Shown: positions 33,293 through 42,139, numbered from the stretch's first letter. The stretch is DNA of 53,278 bases from Sutterella sp. (GCA_020025965.1 JAHHRG010000006.1:1-53278), one strand, 5' to 3'. Numbers and translations are program-made. The notes: generated by a model not told the origin, from the sequence alone.

Positions 33293-34213
33293 TTAGAAAG
33301 GAAGTTCATCTTCCTGTTTTTCTGAAAAACAGCATTTCTTTAGTAAATCTCGGATATTCATAGAAGAATTATCTCTTACCTTTTGAATAAAGGTATCTAG
33401 CATGTGTCCTTTGGACAGAATTTGTCTATCTATGAGATTTTCTAGGAATATAAATGTGGATTCACTGTTTACTTTTAACATGTAGTCTACGACCCCAAAT
33501 ACAACTCGTGGATCAGAGGGATGATTGACTAAAATTTTTTCGAAATCTCCAAATTTTGGTATCAAAAAATCGAGTGATAGATCGTGCTTGCAATGGATAT
33601 TGAAAATATCAATTTCATCTACATTGCAAATGGTCTTCTTTTTTTGGAAGGTAAATCTGGATTTTTGAGCTGCGTTAAGAAGACAGTTGGAATAGAATGT
33701 GAGTAAATCAGCATCTGGTGAGGAAAGGATGATGTCGTCAACGAAGACACTAATTTTTATATGTTTTTCTCGTGAAATCTTTCGAAATTCATTGCCTAAG
33801 TAACTACGATCTAGCACTAGACTTGCAATGTCTCCAGACTGTAGGAAACCATATGGCAAAGTTCTTTGATGATCAAATGGTTTTTTTACTGTCGATAAAT
33901 AAGCCCATTTCTCAGCAGTTTCGTATGGAACAAAGTTCTTTAGTGCTCTAACGGCCTTATTTTTTGTAACTTGCCCAAAAAAGCCAGAGATATCAAAAAC
34001 GGAGAATCTAGGGTAAAGGTTACTGTATTGAGTATGGACTGTGATTGCAGATAAGTGTCCTCCTTTTCTCATATGATAGAAATAGTCAGGAGGAGTCCAT
34101 TGGGTTCGAATTGTCTTAATTATCTTTTTCCCTAATTCCCGAGATTCTTGGGTTGGAATATAGATATATTTTCGGGAAAGCGGAGCAATTTCATAATATC
34201 TAGACCATTGCAT
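33293..34213 (-). CDS. Unclassified reverse transcriptase (possible defence-associated RT)
   Basis: 306 residues with the RT palm motifs: catalytic Asp74 in FSVFDISGFF, LPYGFLQSG at 119-127 (equivalent of LPQGxxxSP), FVDD at 157-160 with both aspartates, and KKKTICN near 191-197. It lacks a maturase or En domain (not a group II intron), shows no retron NAxxH or VTG element, and no cas genes or DGR-type repeats are near. Short stand-alone RTs of the unknown groups often act in phage defence and use an adjacent non-coding RNA. A conserved-looking YFYHMRKGGHLSAI block (44-57) precedes the palm. A 49-codon ORF with a strong ribosome site overlaps its start. AT-rich relative to the chromosome, in a mobile element. 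Confidence 0.8.
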   Translation of the reverse strand: MQWSRYYEIAPLSRKYIYIPTQESRELGKKIIKTIRTQWTPPDYFYHMRKGGHLSAITVHTQYSNLYPRFSVFDISGFFGQVTKNKAVRALKNFVPYETAEKWAYLSTVKKPFDHQRTLPYGFLQSGDIASLVLDRSYLGNEFRKISREKHIKISVFVDDIILSSPDADLLTFYSNCLLNAAQKSRFTFQKKKTICNVDEIDIFNIHCKHDLSLDFLIPKFGDFEKILVNHPSDPRVVFGVVDYMLKVNSESTFIFLENLIDRQILSKGHMLDTFIQKVRDNSSMNIRDLLKKCCFSEKQEDELPF

Positions 34214-34349
34214 AGCATTTTTCTCTTTTGGCTAGATAAAAGAGATGAGTGAATTCTTCTATCAAAGCGTCCCAGTCGATGCTAGTTATTGCTAGCTTAA
34301 TGATATGGGGCGTGATGTAGAATACAAATTGTTTAATATATTTTTTCAT
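34200..34349 (-). CDS. Small 49-residue protein upstream of, and overlapping, the RT gene
   Basis: Starts MKKYIKQFVFYITPH with a perfect AGGAGG ribosome site (complement of 34354-34359) five bases before the ATG, and ends CYAMV. Its stop lies 14 bases inside the RT gene, so the RT is probably translated by coupling. The product is basic at the ends and moderately hydrophobic in the middle. Alternatively it is the first exon-like part of the RT and a frameshift near the ATG joins both frames. No family recognised. Confidence 0.6.
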   Translation of the reverse strand: MKKYIKQFVFYITPHIIKLAITSIDWDALIEEFTHLFYLAKREKCYAMV

Positions 34350-34888
34350 ATATCCTCCTGTAAAAAAGACCTAGTAATTTGACGCATATAGCGTCACTCA
34401 TTTCCAAAACCGCAAAGAGCGAAAAACAAGAAACCCCAAAGCTATCTAAAGGCTATGAAAGATCCTCTAAGAGAACACTCAAAGTGAAAGATAGACTAAG
34501 GTTTGACTTTTATTGCATATAGCAACCAGGAGACAACTGAAAGGTAGAACTTTCAACTAGGCCATTAATAGTTTATCAGAAAAAACAGTCTGATGGGGAT
34601 GCGTACTGTTGTCGATACAGGGAAAGAAAAACTAGTAGTACATTAAGAAGAAAGTACGACTGGTTGATTTTTTCATTCTGTACTTTTACAGAAAAGAAAT
34701 CATTTTTGCCATAAAAGGTTGATCGCTTCGATAGGCGAGAGTAAAAGTTGAGTCTCCCTAAAGAGTACCCTCACATAAATTAAGGGAGGTTCTGAAATGA
34801 CAGGTAGAGTTTTTTTTCTTGGAAATGCCTGTAAATCAATGGGATAAAAGAAAATCCAGATAGCTTTAAAACTATCTGGGTTTATGTT
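34350..34888. other. Non-coding leader region of the RT gene, possible ncRNA
   Basis: About 540 bases without a credible ORF upstream of the small ORF and RT. It contains several hairpins: GACGC/GCGTC (34381-34395), AAAGTAC/GTACTTT (34651-34686) and a terminator-like CCAGATAG/CTATCTGG (34856-34879). A long transcribed non-coding segment before an RT would be consistent with a template or co-factor RNA. This is a hypothesis. Confidence 0.35.
34856..34879 (-). terminator. Terminator-like hairpin before R2
   Basis: CCAGATAG and CTATCTGG, followed on the minus strand by ATTTTCTTTT. It takes the same place relative to R2 as the CCGAG/CTCGG terminator does relative to R1. Confidence 0.6.
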
Positions 34889-35118
34889 CGTGTGGAGGCA
34901 ACGACTTACCCAACTGTAAGTGAAATGATTCAGGCGCAAGGATTTTAGATATATAACGACATTAGTTGATCCATTTCTTTATGAACAAATAACCAAGCTC
35001 TAGATATACCCCATAACACTTCGATTGTTCATAACGAAACCTAATAGCGTTCTGAAAAATGTGAGAAGTGTGGGAAATGTGGGGAAGATTATTACCCCGC
35101 CAGGCGAGTGTCTATCTA
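34889..35118 (+). repeat. Long direct repeat, copy R2
   Basis: Second copy of the R1 sequence, diverged but collinear (see R1). The att-like end reads TGTGGAGGCAACGAC instead of TGGTGGAGGCGGCGAC; hairpin ACTTAC-N6-GTAAGT is at 34904-34921 with a different loop. Confidence 0.85.
35060..35087 (+). repeat. Iteron triplet I2 (9-bp period)
   Basis: TGTGAGA-AG, TGTGGGA-AA, TGTGGGG-AAG, all in 9-bp steps, on the plus strand 225 bases upstream of the gene at 35312. Confidence 0.8.
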
Positions 35119-35128
35119 AGATTGTGAT

Positions 35129-35194
35129 CTCTCACGATGATTGTTGAGGGTTTCCGTTACCTCTCACGTTTTGTCTTTGCATCTTTCTCGTGAG
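35129..35194 (+). repeat. Repeated CTCTCACG boxes upstream of the 370-residue gene
   Basis: CTCTCACG at 35129-35136 and 35161-35168 (32 bp apart) and the inverted form CTCGTGAG at 35187-35194. Could be operator sites for the downstream gene; not recognised. Confidence 0.4.
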
Positions 35195-35311
35195 CAAGTA
35201 GAAAATAGGCATGACTGCGAGGCGCTTCCGTATTGAATGCGTGTGTTATCCCTACTGTGGGGGCGTTTGAGACAATGCTACGATAAAAAGAAAAGTTTTA
35301 GGGCATTAACC

Positions 35312-36424
35312 ATGTCAGAAAAAACGCAAGAGCAAAGATGGAAAGAAACAGTGAAGGCTTACGAGGAGCGTGACAAGGAGCAAGCTCTGGAGGAGACCTT
35401 TGCAGATGCGTCTATGGATAATCTAGATCGCCAGTGGGAAGAGTATTCTGAACGTGAGCCCGCAGATGATTGGCAAGCTTCTCCTTGTTATCCATATACC
35501 AAAGTTCCAACGGAACCCTTTTTTGCGATTTATCTCACAAAAAGACAGGTCGCGAAGTTAAGAGACGATTTGGACTTCGATCTGTATGGAACTGACTATT
35601 GGAAAGAAGAACTACCTGAGGACGAACGCCCATTTTTTACTCGAAACATGGTTAGCTATGTATCAGCTCATCCAGAAGATAAGATCGATATTCATCAGTC
35701 TGATATTCATGGGTTGATTGTTGTTCAAGTAGAGCAGCAGACCTGTTGTCGATGTATTTATATCCCGAAAAATCCTGAAGATCCGGATGATATTCCTCCC
35801 TGGGAAGTTGATGAAGATTTTTTATACGATTATGCGGATTACGAGAGGACAGAATCCGCTAAAGCGCGTGATGCCTTTTATCGAGATTTATTGTCGGCAG
35901 TTCCGAACTGGCACGAGTTGAAGTGTCAAGCATCATTTTTAGATTGGTTAGGTAAACACGATCCCAAGACTGGAACGTTACGTCGAAAGATAATTTTTGA
36001 TGCTATCGAGGATTTTGATGTTGCTAGTGTGATTGGAGTCGTTCGTAATTTTTGTATTATTCAAGGAGAAAATAAAATGCTGCATGGACGTATAGATGTT
36101 AGAGCTGCCGTGCCTGAGGATGATCCTAAAGAGCTCATTACAGCCTTGCAAAATAAGATTCTTCGTCTGGAAACGGAATTGGAAATCGTACGAAACGAAC
36201 AAAACATACCGAAACTCACAAAGGATGATGAAGAGTCTTATGGTGAGGATATGATTGATCTAATAAGGCGAGGAGCAGATGAAGCGCTCTATCGTCACAA
36301 TATCGTGCGTGACTTAGCTGTGATTAAGACAGAGATACGTGCTATTCAGTACGCCTTAGGTATCAATAGTATTTTGTTCGATAACGTAGAAGTTGTTGAG
36401 AAAATAAACGAGCACTTCCCATAA
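35312..36424 (+). CDS. Unknown acidic 370-residue protein of the element
   Basis: Start ATG 35312 (MSEKTQEQRWKETVK) chosen over an upstream in-frame ATG because the intervening sequence is not protein-like. The sequence is rich in Asp and Glu with a CCRCIYIP segment near residue 150, a stretch ending FDVASVIGVVRNF near 250, a helical probably coiled-coil part (about 277-300, ELITALQNKILRLETELEI) and a C-terminal helix. No motif identifies a function. It follows iteron triplet I2 and ends at a terminator. Confidence 0.75.
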   Translation: MSEKTQEQRWKETVKAYEERDKEQALEETFADASMDNLDRQWEEYSEREPADDWQASPCYPYTKVPTEPFFAIYLTKRQVAKLRDDLDFDLYGTDYWKEELPEDERPFFTRNMVSYVSAHPEDKIDIHQSDIHGLIVVQVEQQTCCRCIYIPKNPEDPDDIPPWEVDEDFLYDYADYERTESAKARDAFYRDLLSAVPNWHELKCQASFLDWLGKHDPKTGTLRRKIIFDAIEDFDVASVIGVVRNFCIIQGENKMLHGRIDVRAAVPEDDPKELITALQNKILRLETELEIVRNEQNIPKLTKDDEESYGEDMIDLIRRGADEALYRHNIVRDLAVIKTEIRAIQYALGINSILFDNVEVVEKINEHFP

Positions 36425-36464
36425 ACGTATTCAAAGAAAAGTTTTTTGACCCATAAAAGAAAGG

Positions 36465-36502
36465 ATTGAGGGAGAAGATCAGTACTTCTCCCTCAATCTT
36501 TT
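36465..36502. terminator. Bidirectional terminator between the 370-residue gene and mobI-like gene
   Basis: Perfect 13-bp stem ATTGAGGGAGAAG against CTTCTCCCTCAAT, T-run on the plus strand and T-rich on the minus strand. A second inverted repeat CTTATGGAAAA/TTTTCCATAAG lies at 36516-36545. Confidence 0.85.
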
Positions 36503-36555
36503 TCCACTCATTACTCTTATGGAAAAAAAGAGAATTTTCCATAAGAAGCCACACG

Positions 36556-36972
36556 TCAATACTTCTTGAGCATTCTTTCCATTTTGTTGAGTACCTCGTA
36601 TCTTTCTCGAATGATTCGATATTGCTCTTCACATAACAGGATCATTTGTTGTGCCCATGCGGGCTCGTGAGAGAACTGTGTCATGCTGTAATGATGCTTC
36701 TTGGTCATTGGGATGTATCTTGAAAAGACATAACGTTTCCCGGTTTTGGCATTGATTCCCGTTCTCGTTCGATACCATTCGCAGACTAAACTTGTCCTTA
36801 TCAAACGAACGCGAGTACCGATGAATGTCAGCTCTTTTCTGTTGTCGCTTTTTTTGGAGACTTCCTGAGCTTCCCAGAAGGAATTCGCGATGGTCAGGGC
36901 ATCTTGGAAAAGCCGAGCCTTTTCGGCATTGATGCAATCAAGAGCCGTTTGTTTAAACACATTAAAGGTCAT
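36556..36972 (-). CDS. MobI-like conjugative transfer protein
   Basis: 138 residues. Features shared with the MobI(A/C) group as remembered: FWEAQE near the N-terminus, LVCEWYRTR, a KRYVFSRYIPM segment, and a closing RLxE-type helix (EEQYRIIRERYEVLNKMERML). MobI helps recognise oriT in IncA/C plasmids and SXT/R391 elements. The ATG overlaps the end of the preceding DUF927 gene by four bases (ATGA), so the pair is coupled. Identification rests on pattern recall, so moderate certainty. Confidence 0.6.
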   Translation of the reverse strand: MTFNVFKQTALDCINAEKARLFQDALTIANSFWEAQEVSKKSDNRKELTFIGTRVRLIRTSLVCEWYRTRTGINAKTGKRYVFSRYIPMTKKHHYSMTQFSHEPAWAQQMILLCEEQYRIIRERYEVLNKMERMLKKY

Positions 36973-38780
36973 GCTACGGCCTTGAGTTTGTCCAGATAAA
37001 ACACATAAGCTCTAGTCTCTGCGCTTAATGTCTGTTTGCGTGGAGAGAGCTTTATCGCAGTATGACGGCCATCCGTTTGCATAGTATTCAGTCTTTTCAT
37101 TTTGCGAAGAAATGAGTTTTCGTCCTCTTTCATGAATACAGGATTCTTATTTTTTAAAGAAGTCCATAGACTCGAAAATCGAGTGGTCGGAATAATGATT
37201 CTGTCTTGAGTGAACCAACCAAACTCGTCATCGTTTAGTGTTTCTTCGTTTCTGGAAAATCCTGCTTCAGGCGTTTCGATTGCGGAAATAAAGGCTGTGA
37301 CCGTTGCATGATGAGGATCAATGAAGGCACTAATGAACATATACCAGTCATCGAAACAAGCTTTGCTGACACGTGTTGCAAATCCTGCCTGCCATCCGGT
37401 AATCTCATGTTTGGAAGCGAGCTCTCCGGCAAACGCCATGAGTGCAAATCGAATCCCAACGCGCGAGGCGATAGCATTGTTTCCTTGTGAAAACTGGTCA
37501 CAATGCATGTCGTAGAAAGCCTGAAAATCTTTGGTTAAAGCAGGTTTATCCAGATGCGTCAGGGCTCGAATCCACACATCACCGGCTACTCCATAAAACT
37601 TATTAGAAGAACGTCCGATTGAACGCAAGAGAGCGGTGCAGTTAGCCAGCTCAGGGGGTAAGGTCTCACAGATACTTCCGTTGCCAACATCAGCAGGAAT
37701 TTCTGTCAGTCTTACTTCCTGACCTTCAATGAAGTCGTACTTACGTTGTATTTGAGCGAGCAGGGGAAGGCTGATTTCCCCGTTCGACAAGGGAAGGCAA
37801 TGCCAACGAGCTCTATAAGCAGGGACTCCGGTAAGCGTTCCTCGTATTTTGGCGCTTCCGTTCCCAAGAAAATAGATCTGGTCAGATAGTTTTTCAGGGT
37901 CGGCTTGTCCTAATTCATCAAGCACCAAAGGTAGATGATTCCGTTGTACTGCAGTGCTTTCTAAACCAGCCTCAGTGGCTTTCCACTGATTGACAAGAAG
38001 CTTTGGATAACCGAATACACTGTTAGCTACCGTTCCGCAGAGAGATTTCCCGATCGAAGACTTCCCAAAGATATGAATGCCACCGCTTTCAGGAATCTGG
38101 GCAAAAGGCAGAAGTGGTGCAGCAAAAGCAAGACAGAGGGAAAGAGAAAGTCTGGTGCTGTGCATACACGGAAGGCAGACATTTTGTTTCCAGTCATCGA
38201 GAGATCCGCAAGACGAGAACGATGCAGGATCCTGAATCTCAATTTCCGTATAAATTAGCTTTTCCGATTGAGGGGCGGTAATGATCTTTCCGGGGAAGAC
38301 GAAAGCGTCAGCGGTTTCTGTCCATCCTGTTGAGGTACACAGTGTGAAATGTCGTGAAGGCTGGCAAAGGCGCAAGAAACGCAATAGGAACGTTGGGGCT
38401 TTGGGGTGTGGACCGAAATCAATGCCAGCATCGATGAGCGCTGTGACTAGTTGAGGAAGATTCCGCGCAGATGAAATCATATGGGAACGATGAAGGCGAA
38501 TGACTTTTTCCTGTCCTTGAGCATTAATTACAAGAAGGAGAAGGCTTTTTTCAGAGCCGTCTTCTCGAGTAACCTCACCAAGAATGAAAAAGCGGTTTGC
38601 AATGTCGTAGAACTCCGGAAGTTCTCGGCTATTTGATCTTCTTCGTATTTGAAGACTGAGTCGACCATCTTCGTCATACTGGTAGTAGTGAGCATCGTCT
38701 TCGATATAGATAGGTTTGGATTCTCTCTCAGGAGAGAAGGGAAAGTTATCACGATTGAATTTTTGAGTTATGATGTTCAT
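36969..38780 (-). CDS. DUF927-domain P-loop ATPase
   Basis: 603 residues from ATG 38780 (MNIITQKFNRDNFPF); the frame extends upstream over the end of traD but that segment is poor. Walker A is FGKSSIGKS at 238-246 and Walker B LPLVLDELGQ near 280, with the DUF927 start STGWTETADAFVFPG (about 150-164). DUF927 ATPases occur in phage and plasmid DNA and are usually described as putative helicases of replication or transfer. Here it lies between the coupling protein and MobI-like genes. A hairpin (38801-38832) separates it from traD. Confidence 0.8.
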   Translation of the reverse strand: MNIITQKFNRDNFPFSPERESKPIYIEDDAHYYQYDEDGRLSLQIRRRSNSRELPEFYDIANRFFILGEVTREDGSEKSLLLLVINAQGQEKVIRLHRSHMISSARNLPQLVTALIDAGIDFGPHPKAPTFLLRFLRLCQPSRHFTLCTSTGWTETADAFVFPGKIITAPQSEKLIYTEIEIQDPASFSSCGSLDDWKQNVCLPCMHSTRLSLSLCLAFAAPLLPFAQIPESGGIHIFGKSSIGKSLCGTVANSVFGYPKLLVNQWKATEAGLESTAVQRNHLPLVLDELGQADPEKLSDQIYFLGNGSAKIRGTLTGVPAYRARWHCLPLSNGEISLPLLAQIQRKYDFIEGQEVRLTEIPADVGNGSICETLPPELANCTALLRSIGRSSNKFYGVAGDVWIRALTHLDKPALTKDFQAFYDMHCDQFSQGNNAIASRVGIRFALMAFAGELASKHEITGWQAGFATRVSKACFDDWYMFISAFIDPHHATVTAFISAIETPEAGFSRNEETLNDDEFGWFTQDRIIIPTTRFSSLWTSLKNKNPVFMKEDENSFLRKMKRLNTMQTDGRHTAIKLSPRKQTLSAETRAYVFYLDKLKAVA

Positions 38781-38800
38781 TGCGAACTCTAGTAGTTGCA

Positions 38801-38838
38801 GGCCACCCTTTTTTCTTTCGTTCAGGGTGGCCTTTTTT
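38801..38838 (+). repeat. Hairpin between traD and DUF927 genes
   Basis: GGCCACCCT against AGGGTGGCC, with TTTTTT on the plus strand; in the gene (minus) direction no T-run follows. It may stabilise or separate messages. The plus-strand orientation has no matching gene upstream. Confidence 0.5.
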
Positions 38839-40567
38839 ATTCCTTGGTGAGGACGGGGACCTTCAGTTTTGTGATGTGATTGCTTCGTCTCATGACACAT
38901 TCAAGCACCGGAAGGGAACTAAGGAGACCAGGCTCTAGCGTAGGAATGCTGACAATCTTCACCGCCGATGAACTGGTAATTCGATCTTGATCTTCGGTCA
39001 ATGAACCAGAAATGCCAGAGGAAGACTCTTCTTGTTTCACAGTGATTTCGGGGAGCGGATGACAGAAGCCATCTTGCGTTTCTTTGTCACTTGTACGAAA
39101 GGCTATAAGTGTTCCGACATTGCCCAGAATCTGTGCAGTCTCCGAAGGATTCCCTGAATACGCTGTAAAGTCGGGAATGGTCTGAGTAGCCAGAAAAATG
39201 CGAAAACCAGCTGCTCTAGATTTGTTGAGGAGCGACACGAGTGGTTTGCAGGCCATCTCAGAGGCTTCGTCAACGACAACCGTCACGGGAGCGGGTTGCT
39301 TCTCTGCGGCACAAGCTGCGAGCGCAGAGAGCACCATCGTGCCAAGACTGCGTCCTACCTCGGGACTCTCAAGAGAACCCGTAGAGATGTACAGAATTTT
39401 CTTTTTCTCTAGACACTCAGCTAGCGTATAGACATGATCAGCATCGGCAGACAGCTTGTTCTCCAGAAGCCCGGCAGTCAGCTTGTCGAGATGAACAATC
39501 AGTCCTTCCAAAAGCTTTGCAAGCCGCTCTTGATCTTCTGAGAAGAAGGCGAGCATAGAAGCTATGCCTTCATAGTCACTCAACTCTTTTTGATGTTTTC
39601 TGTATAGCTCTTTGAGCTGATTCAGTTCATCCTTTTGCTTCTTGATGACGAAGTCTGCACGCATGGTTTCAAACGTGTTGATGCCGAAGTGATTCTTCAG
39701 TACAGCGGAGATTGTGGAAATCTGTTGTTTCTCTAGATCGCTAGAGAAAAAGTCGCGCAAGGTCTTAGGAGTGGCTCGAATTCCTTGATGCTTGAGTGCT
39801 ATGGTTCCGGCGAAGACACCTTTCCAGGCAAAGTCAGTGAACGCCTTGGTATTGCCAGTAGCCGGCATATTGGAGGTCAAACGGTCGGCAATATCAGCCG
39901 GCGAGAGCGTATCCCCTAATAAGTCGAGAGCACAGGAATCGGTTCGGCGTCTGTCAAAGAGCAAAAAGCGCTCTGGGGTGTTTTCCCGTTCACACAGAGC
40001 TCTCAGCCCCTCTTGAAGATCAGTATCTCCCTTAGGGTCGATGATGATGATAGGCGCTGGTTCCAAGGCCAATTGAGAGAGAATCAGATCTAACAGACGC
40101 GTTTTCCCAGTACCGGTAGCTCCCAAAATAAGGGTGTGCTGATTGAAAATATCTTTCGAGTAAAAAGTGCGTTTTTGACGTGCTAAACGGTGGAGCCAAG
40201 TCGCGCCTTGCTCGCTGCATTTCGTTGCCAGAAAGGAAGACTTGACCTTGTAGGCGGTCTCCGCCACAAATGCTGTCCAAGTGAAGCCGAAACCGAGAAA
40301 GAGTTCTTTGGATTTGTGTCTGGCCAGCTTGTTCAATTTATGGCGAGGCATCGTTTCAATGCTCGTTCGTGTCCATGAGTTTTGTTTGATACTGATGGCT
40401 ATTGCTTCAAAAACGCAGATTAGTCCGATCAAGCCGCTGAGCACTGCAAAGCTCAGTGAGATATACGAAGACACGCTCAAGCCCAGAGCGAGATAAGACA
40501 GCGCGGTAGTCATTAAAATGGCGCTGGCTTTATATCCATAGGGATAGAGAAAGAATTTTTTAAGCAT
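38837..40567 (-). CDS. traD: Type IV coupling protein, TraD/TraG family
   Basis: 576 residues from ATG 40567 (MLKKFFLYPYGYK), 13 bases after the stop of the DUF4400 gene. Two N-terminal membrane helices (about 14-31, 36-60). Walker A GATGTGKT at 149-156 (HTLILGATGTGKTRLLDL), Walker B in VTVVVDEASE, and the conserved LNKSRAAGFRIFLATQTIPDF. Resembles the TraD of SXT/R391-type elements. It would link the relaxosome to a conjugation channel, which this element does not encode, so a helper would be required. Confidence 0.85.
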   Translation of the reverse strand: MLKKFFLYPYGYKASAILMTTALSYLALGLSVSSYISLSFAVLSGLIGLICVFEAIAISIKQNSWTRTSIETMPRHKLNKLARHKSKELFLGFGFTWTAFVAETAYKVKSSFLATKCSEQGATWLHRLARQKRTFYSKDIFNQHTLILGATGTGKTRLLDLILSQLALEPAPIIIIDPKGDTDLQEGLRALCERENTPERFLLFDRRRTDSCALDLLGDTLSPADIADRLTSNMPATGNTKAFTDFAWKGVFAGTIALKHQGIRATPKTLRDFFSSDLEKQQISTISAVLKNHFGINTFETMRADFVIKKQKDELNQLKELYRKHQKELSDYEGIASMLAFFSEDQERLAKLLEGLIVHLDKLTAGLLENKLSADADHVYTLAECLEKKKILYISTGSLESPEVGRSLGTMVLSALAACAAEKQPAPVTVVVDEASEMACKPLVSLLNKSRAAGFRIFLATQTIPDFTAYSGNPSETAQILGNVGTLIAFRTSDKETQDGFCHPLPEITVKQEESSSGISGSLTEDQDRITSSSAVKIVSIPTLEPGLLSSLPVLECVMRRSNHITKLKVPVLTKE

Positions 40568-40580
40568 GGTTTTAACCTTG

Positions 40581-41138
40581 TTAGATTCCTCGATAGGCAC
40601 CGCTCAGGAAATAACTTCCAGCGAAGATCAGGATGGATAAGGCAATGAGTGGAATGACCTCAGACGACGGCAAGAAGGTAAGCAGAAGTGCGGCCACAAT
40701 TGCCCAATGTCGAGCTTCCTTGGCAAGGAAATAAACACGGGGTGAAGGTCTGTTGGGGTTATAAGTTCTTCCGGACCACCACAAAGCCACGCAAAGCGGA
40801 GCCACCAATGCCAATGAACCCACGGTCAAAGAGAGGCGAAACAATGCCCAGAGCACCGCGTGACTTGAGGAGAGAGCCGGAACGCTAAGGGACAGATCGC
40901 GTTCAAGTCCGATAGAGAACTCTTGGAGTTCCTGAAAGACTCCATAGTTGTGCATGCAATCGGCAACCCAGAACGATAATGGGATAGCCTCGGGAATCCA
41001 TTCAATGTCTCTCTCTAAAAGGCTTTGAGTCACTGAAGGCGAAGCAATAAAGCCCAGATACCCAATCAGTGCGATCAGGGCGATGATGGCAACAGCTCGA
41101 AGTTCGCCCTGTAGGTTTGTTGGTTGTTGTACGGTCAT
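40581..41138 (-). CDS. DUF4400-like membrane protein of integrative elements
   Basis: 185 residues with about four hydrophobic helices (about 15-35, 92-120, 143-160, 162-178). It sits between the relaxase and traD as does the DUF4400 gene in SXT-type elements, which is the main basis for the call; sequence recall is moderate. Its start overlaps the relaxase stop (41135-41138, ATGA). Function is unknown, probably an accessory of the coupling protein. Confidence 0.6.
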   Translation of the reverse strand: MTVQQPTNLQGELRAVAIIALIALIGYLGFIASPSVTQSLLERDIEWIPEAIPLSFWVADCMHNYGVFQELQEFSIGLERDLSLSVPALSSSHAVLWALFRLSLTVGSLALVAPLCVALWWSGRTYNPNRPSPRVYFLAKEARHWAIVAALLLTFLPSSEVIPLIALSILIFAGSYFLSGAYRGI

Positions 41139-42139
41139 TGTTGGTTTTCCTCTAAGAAGAGGGTCAGGGTATCTCCTGATATACGAATAACGGGAGGAAG
41201 CTGCGGTCCAGCTAGCAAGCCTTTTAAGAGTGGGGGTGGAACTCCAGATTGTTCAGATAAAGCTTGGAGAGATATCCGAGTTTCCAAGCCTTTCTCACAA
41301 GGGGTAACGGGGGCGATCAACCAAGGGCCATGACCGCTTTCCATTTGTTCTCGCAAGTTTTTGAGAATTTCTCTGATGTCATAAGGCTTTTTGACGACTT
41401 TTATCTCGGGCACGGGAATCGGTATTGCTTGCGGAGGCAAATTCGCATTCACATAAACAAACTGAGTCTTTTGTTGTGCTTTGTGAACACTCTCTCCGTC
41501 CGATTGCTTTAATAAAAGCCCCAACTGTCCCGGTGAGTCAGAGAAAGCCAAAATCATTGCATTTGAGATTTCCTCACCAAGGAAGGCCCAAGTGTCTGCA
41601 GAAATGAGTGATCCCATCATCGCTACAGAGAAAAGCTCGTGTGATTTATGAACCCGATTGGGGCGCATTTCTCGTATCGGAAAGTCCTTGAGAGACCAAT
41701 CCAGAAAAAGGCGAAAGCAATCAGATTGATTGCGACACTGCCAATCACACGGGACTTTGCCAATGTCATGTATTAATCCGAGCAGACAAGCCGCTACCTG
41801 CCAACGCAGCTCTGTTGACTTAGTCTCAGAAACAGATAACGTTCGTTTCGTGAAGACTGTCGCTCGGCTTCGTCGTTGCATTTCTTTGGCGACTTCCAAG
41901 GTATGAAGCATGAGCCCATTGACCTCGGCGTGGTGATAGGACGCTGAGGCTGGTAAAGAGTCGACGAGAGCAAATACCTTCTGGACCACCGGATTGATAT
42001 GTCGTTGGAAGATGTCCTTTGGTAGTGGAGATTCCTCGACTAAAGCCTGATAGGTTTCTTGCAGATCCTCTGGGAGTTGCAATGACTCGTCTGGTCGTCG
42101 TTTTTCCACCTTAGAGAGGCGACGACTTAGCCAAAACAT
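41135..42139 (-). CDS. MobH-type HD-domain relaxase (short TraI_2-like)
   Basis: 334 residues from ATG 42139, with ribosome site GGAGCAGTT just upstream and a 29-base overlap with the AlpA-like gene. It has the TraI_2 arrangement: ASYHHAEVNGLMLHTLEVA (H69, H70, H79) and GLIHDIGKVP with the HD pair at 124-125. These nick oriT in MobH elements such as SXT. Canonical MobH relaxases are about 700 residues; this one is short, ending with a compact domain (GHGPWLIAP..., SGDTLTLFLEEN) resembling the C-terminal TraI_2_C part. Confidence 0.72.
   Translation of the reverse strand: MFWLSRRLSKVEKRRPDESLQLPEDLQETYQALVEESPLPKDIFQRHINPVVQKVFALVDSLPASASYHHAEVNGLMLHTLEVAKEMQRRSRATVFTKRTLSVSETKSTELRWQVAACLLGLIHDIGKVPCDWQCRNQSDCFRLFLDWSLKDFPIREMRPNRVHKSHELFSVAMMGSLISADTWAFLGEEISNAMILAFSDSPGQLGLLLKQSDGESVHKAQQKTQFVYVNANLPPQAIPIPVPEIKVVKKPYDIREILKNLREQMESGHGPWLIAPVTPCEKGLETRISLQALSEQSGVPPPLLKGLLAGPQLPPVIRISGDTLTLFLEENQQ

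Noticed and set aside
31897..35118. CRISPR array from the repeated strings
   Set aside because: Only two long copies and no regular spacers, no cas genes.
33293..35236. Retron (msr-msd plus RT)
   Set aside because: No NAxxH or VTG element in the RT and no flanking inverted a1/a2 repeat found; a retron is not supported.
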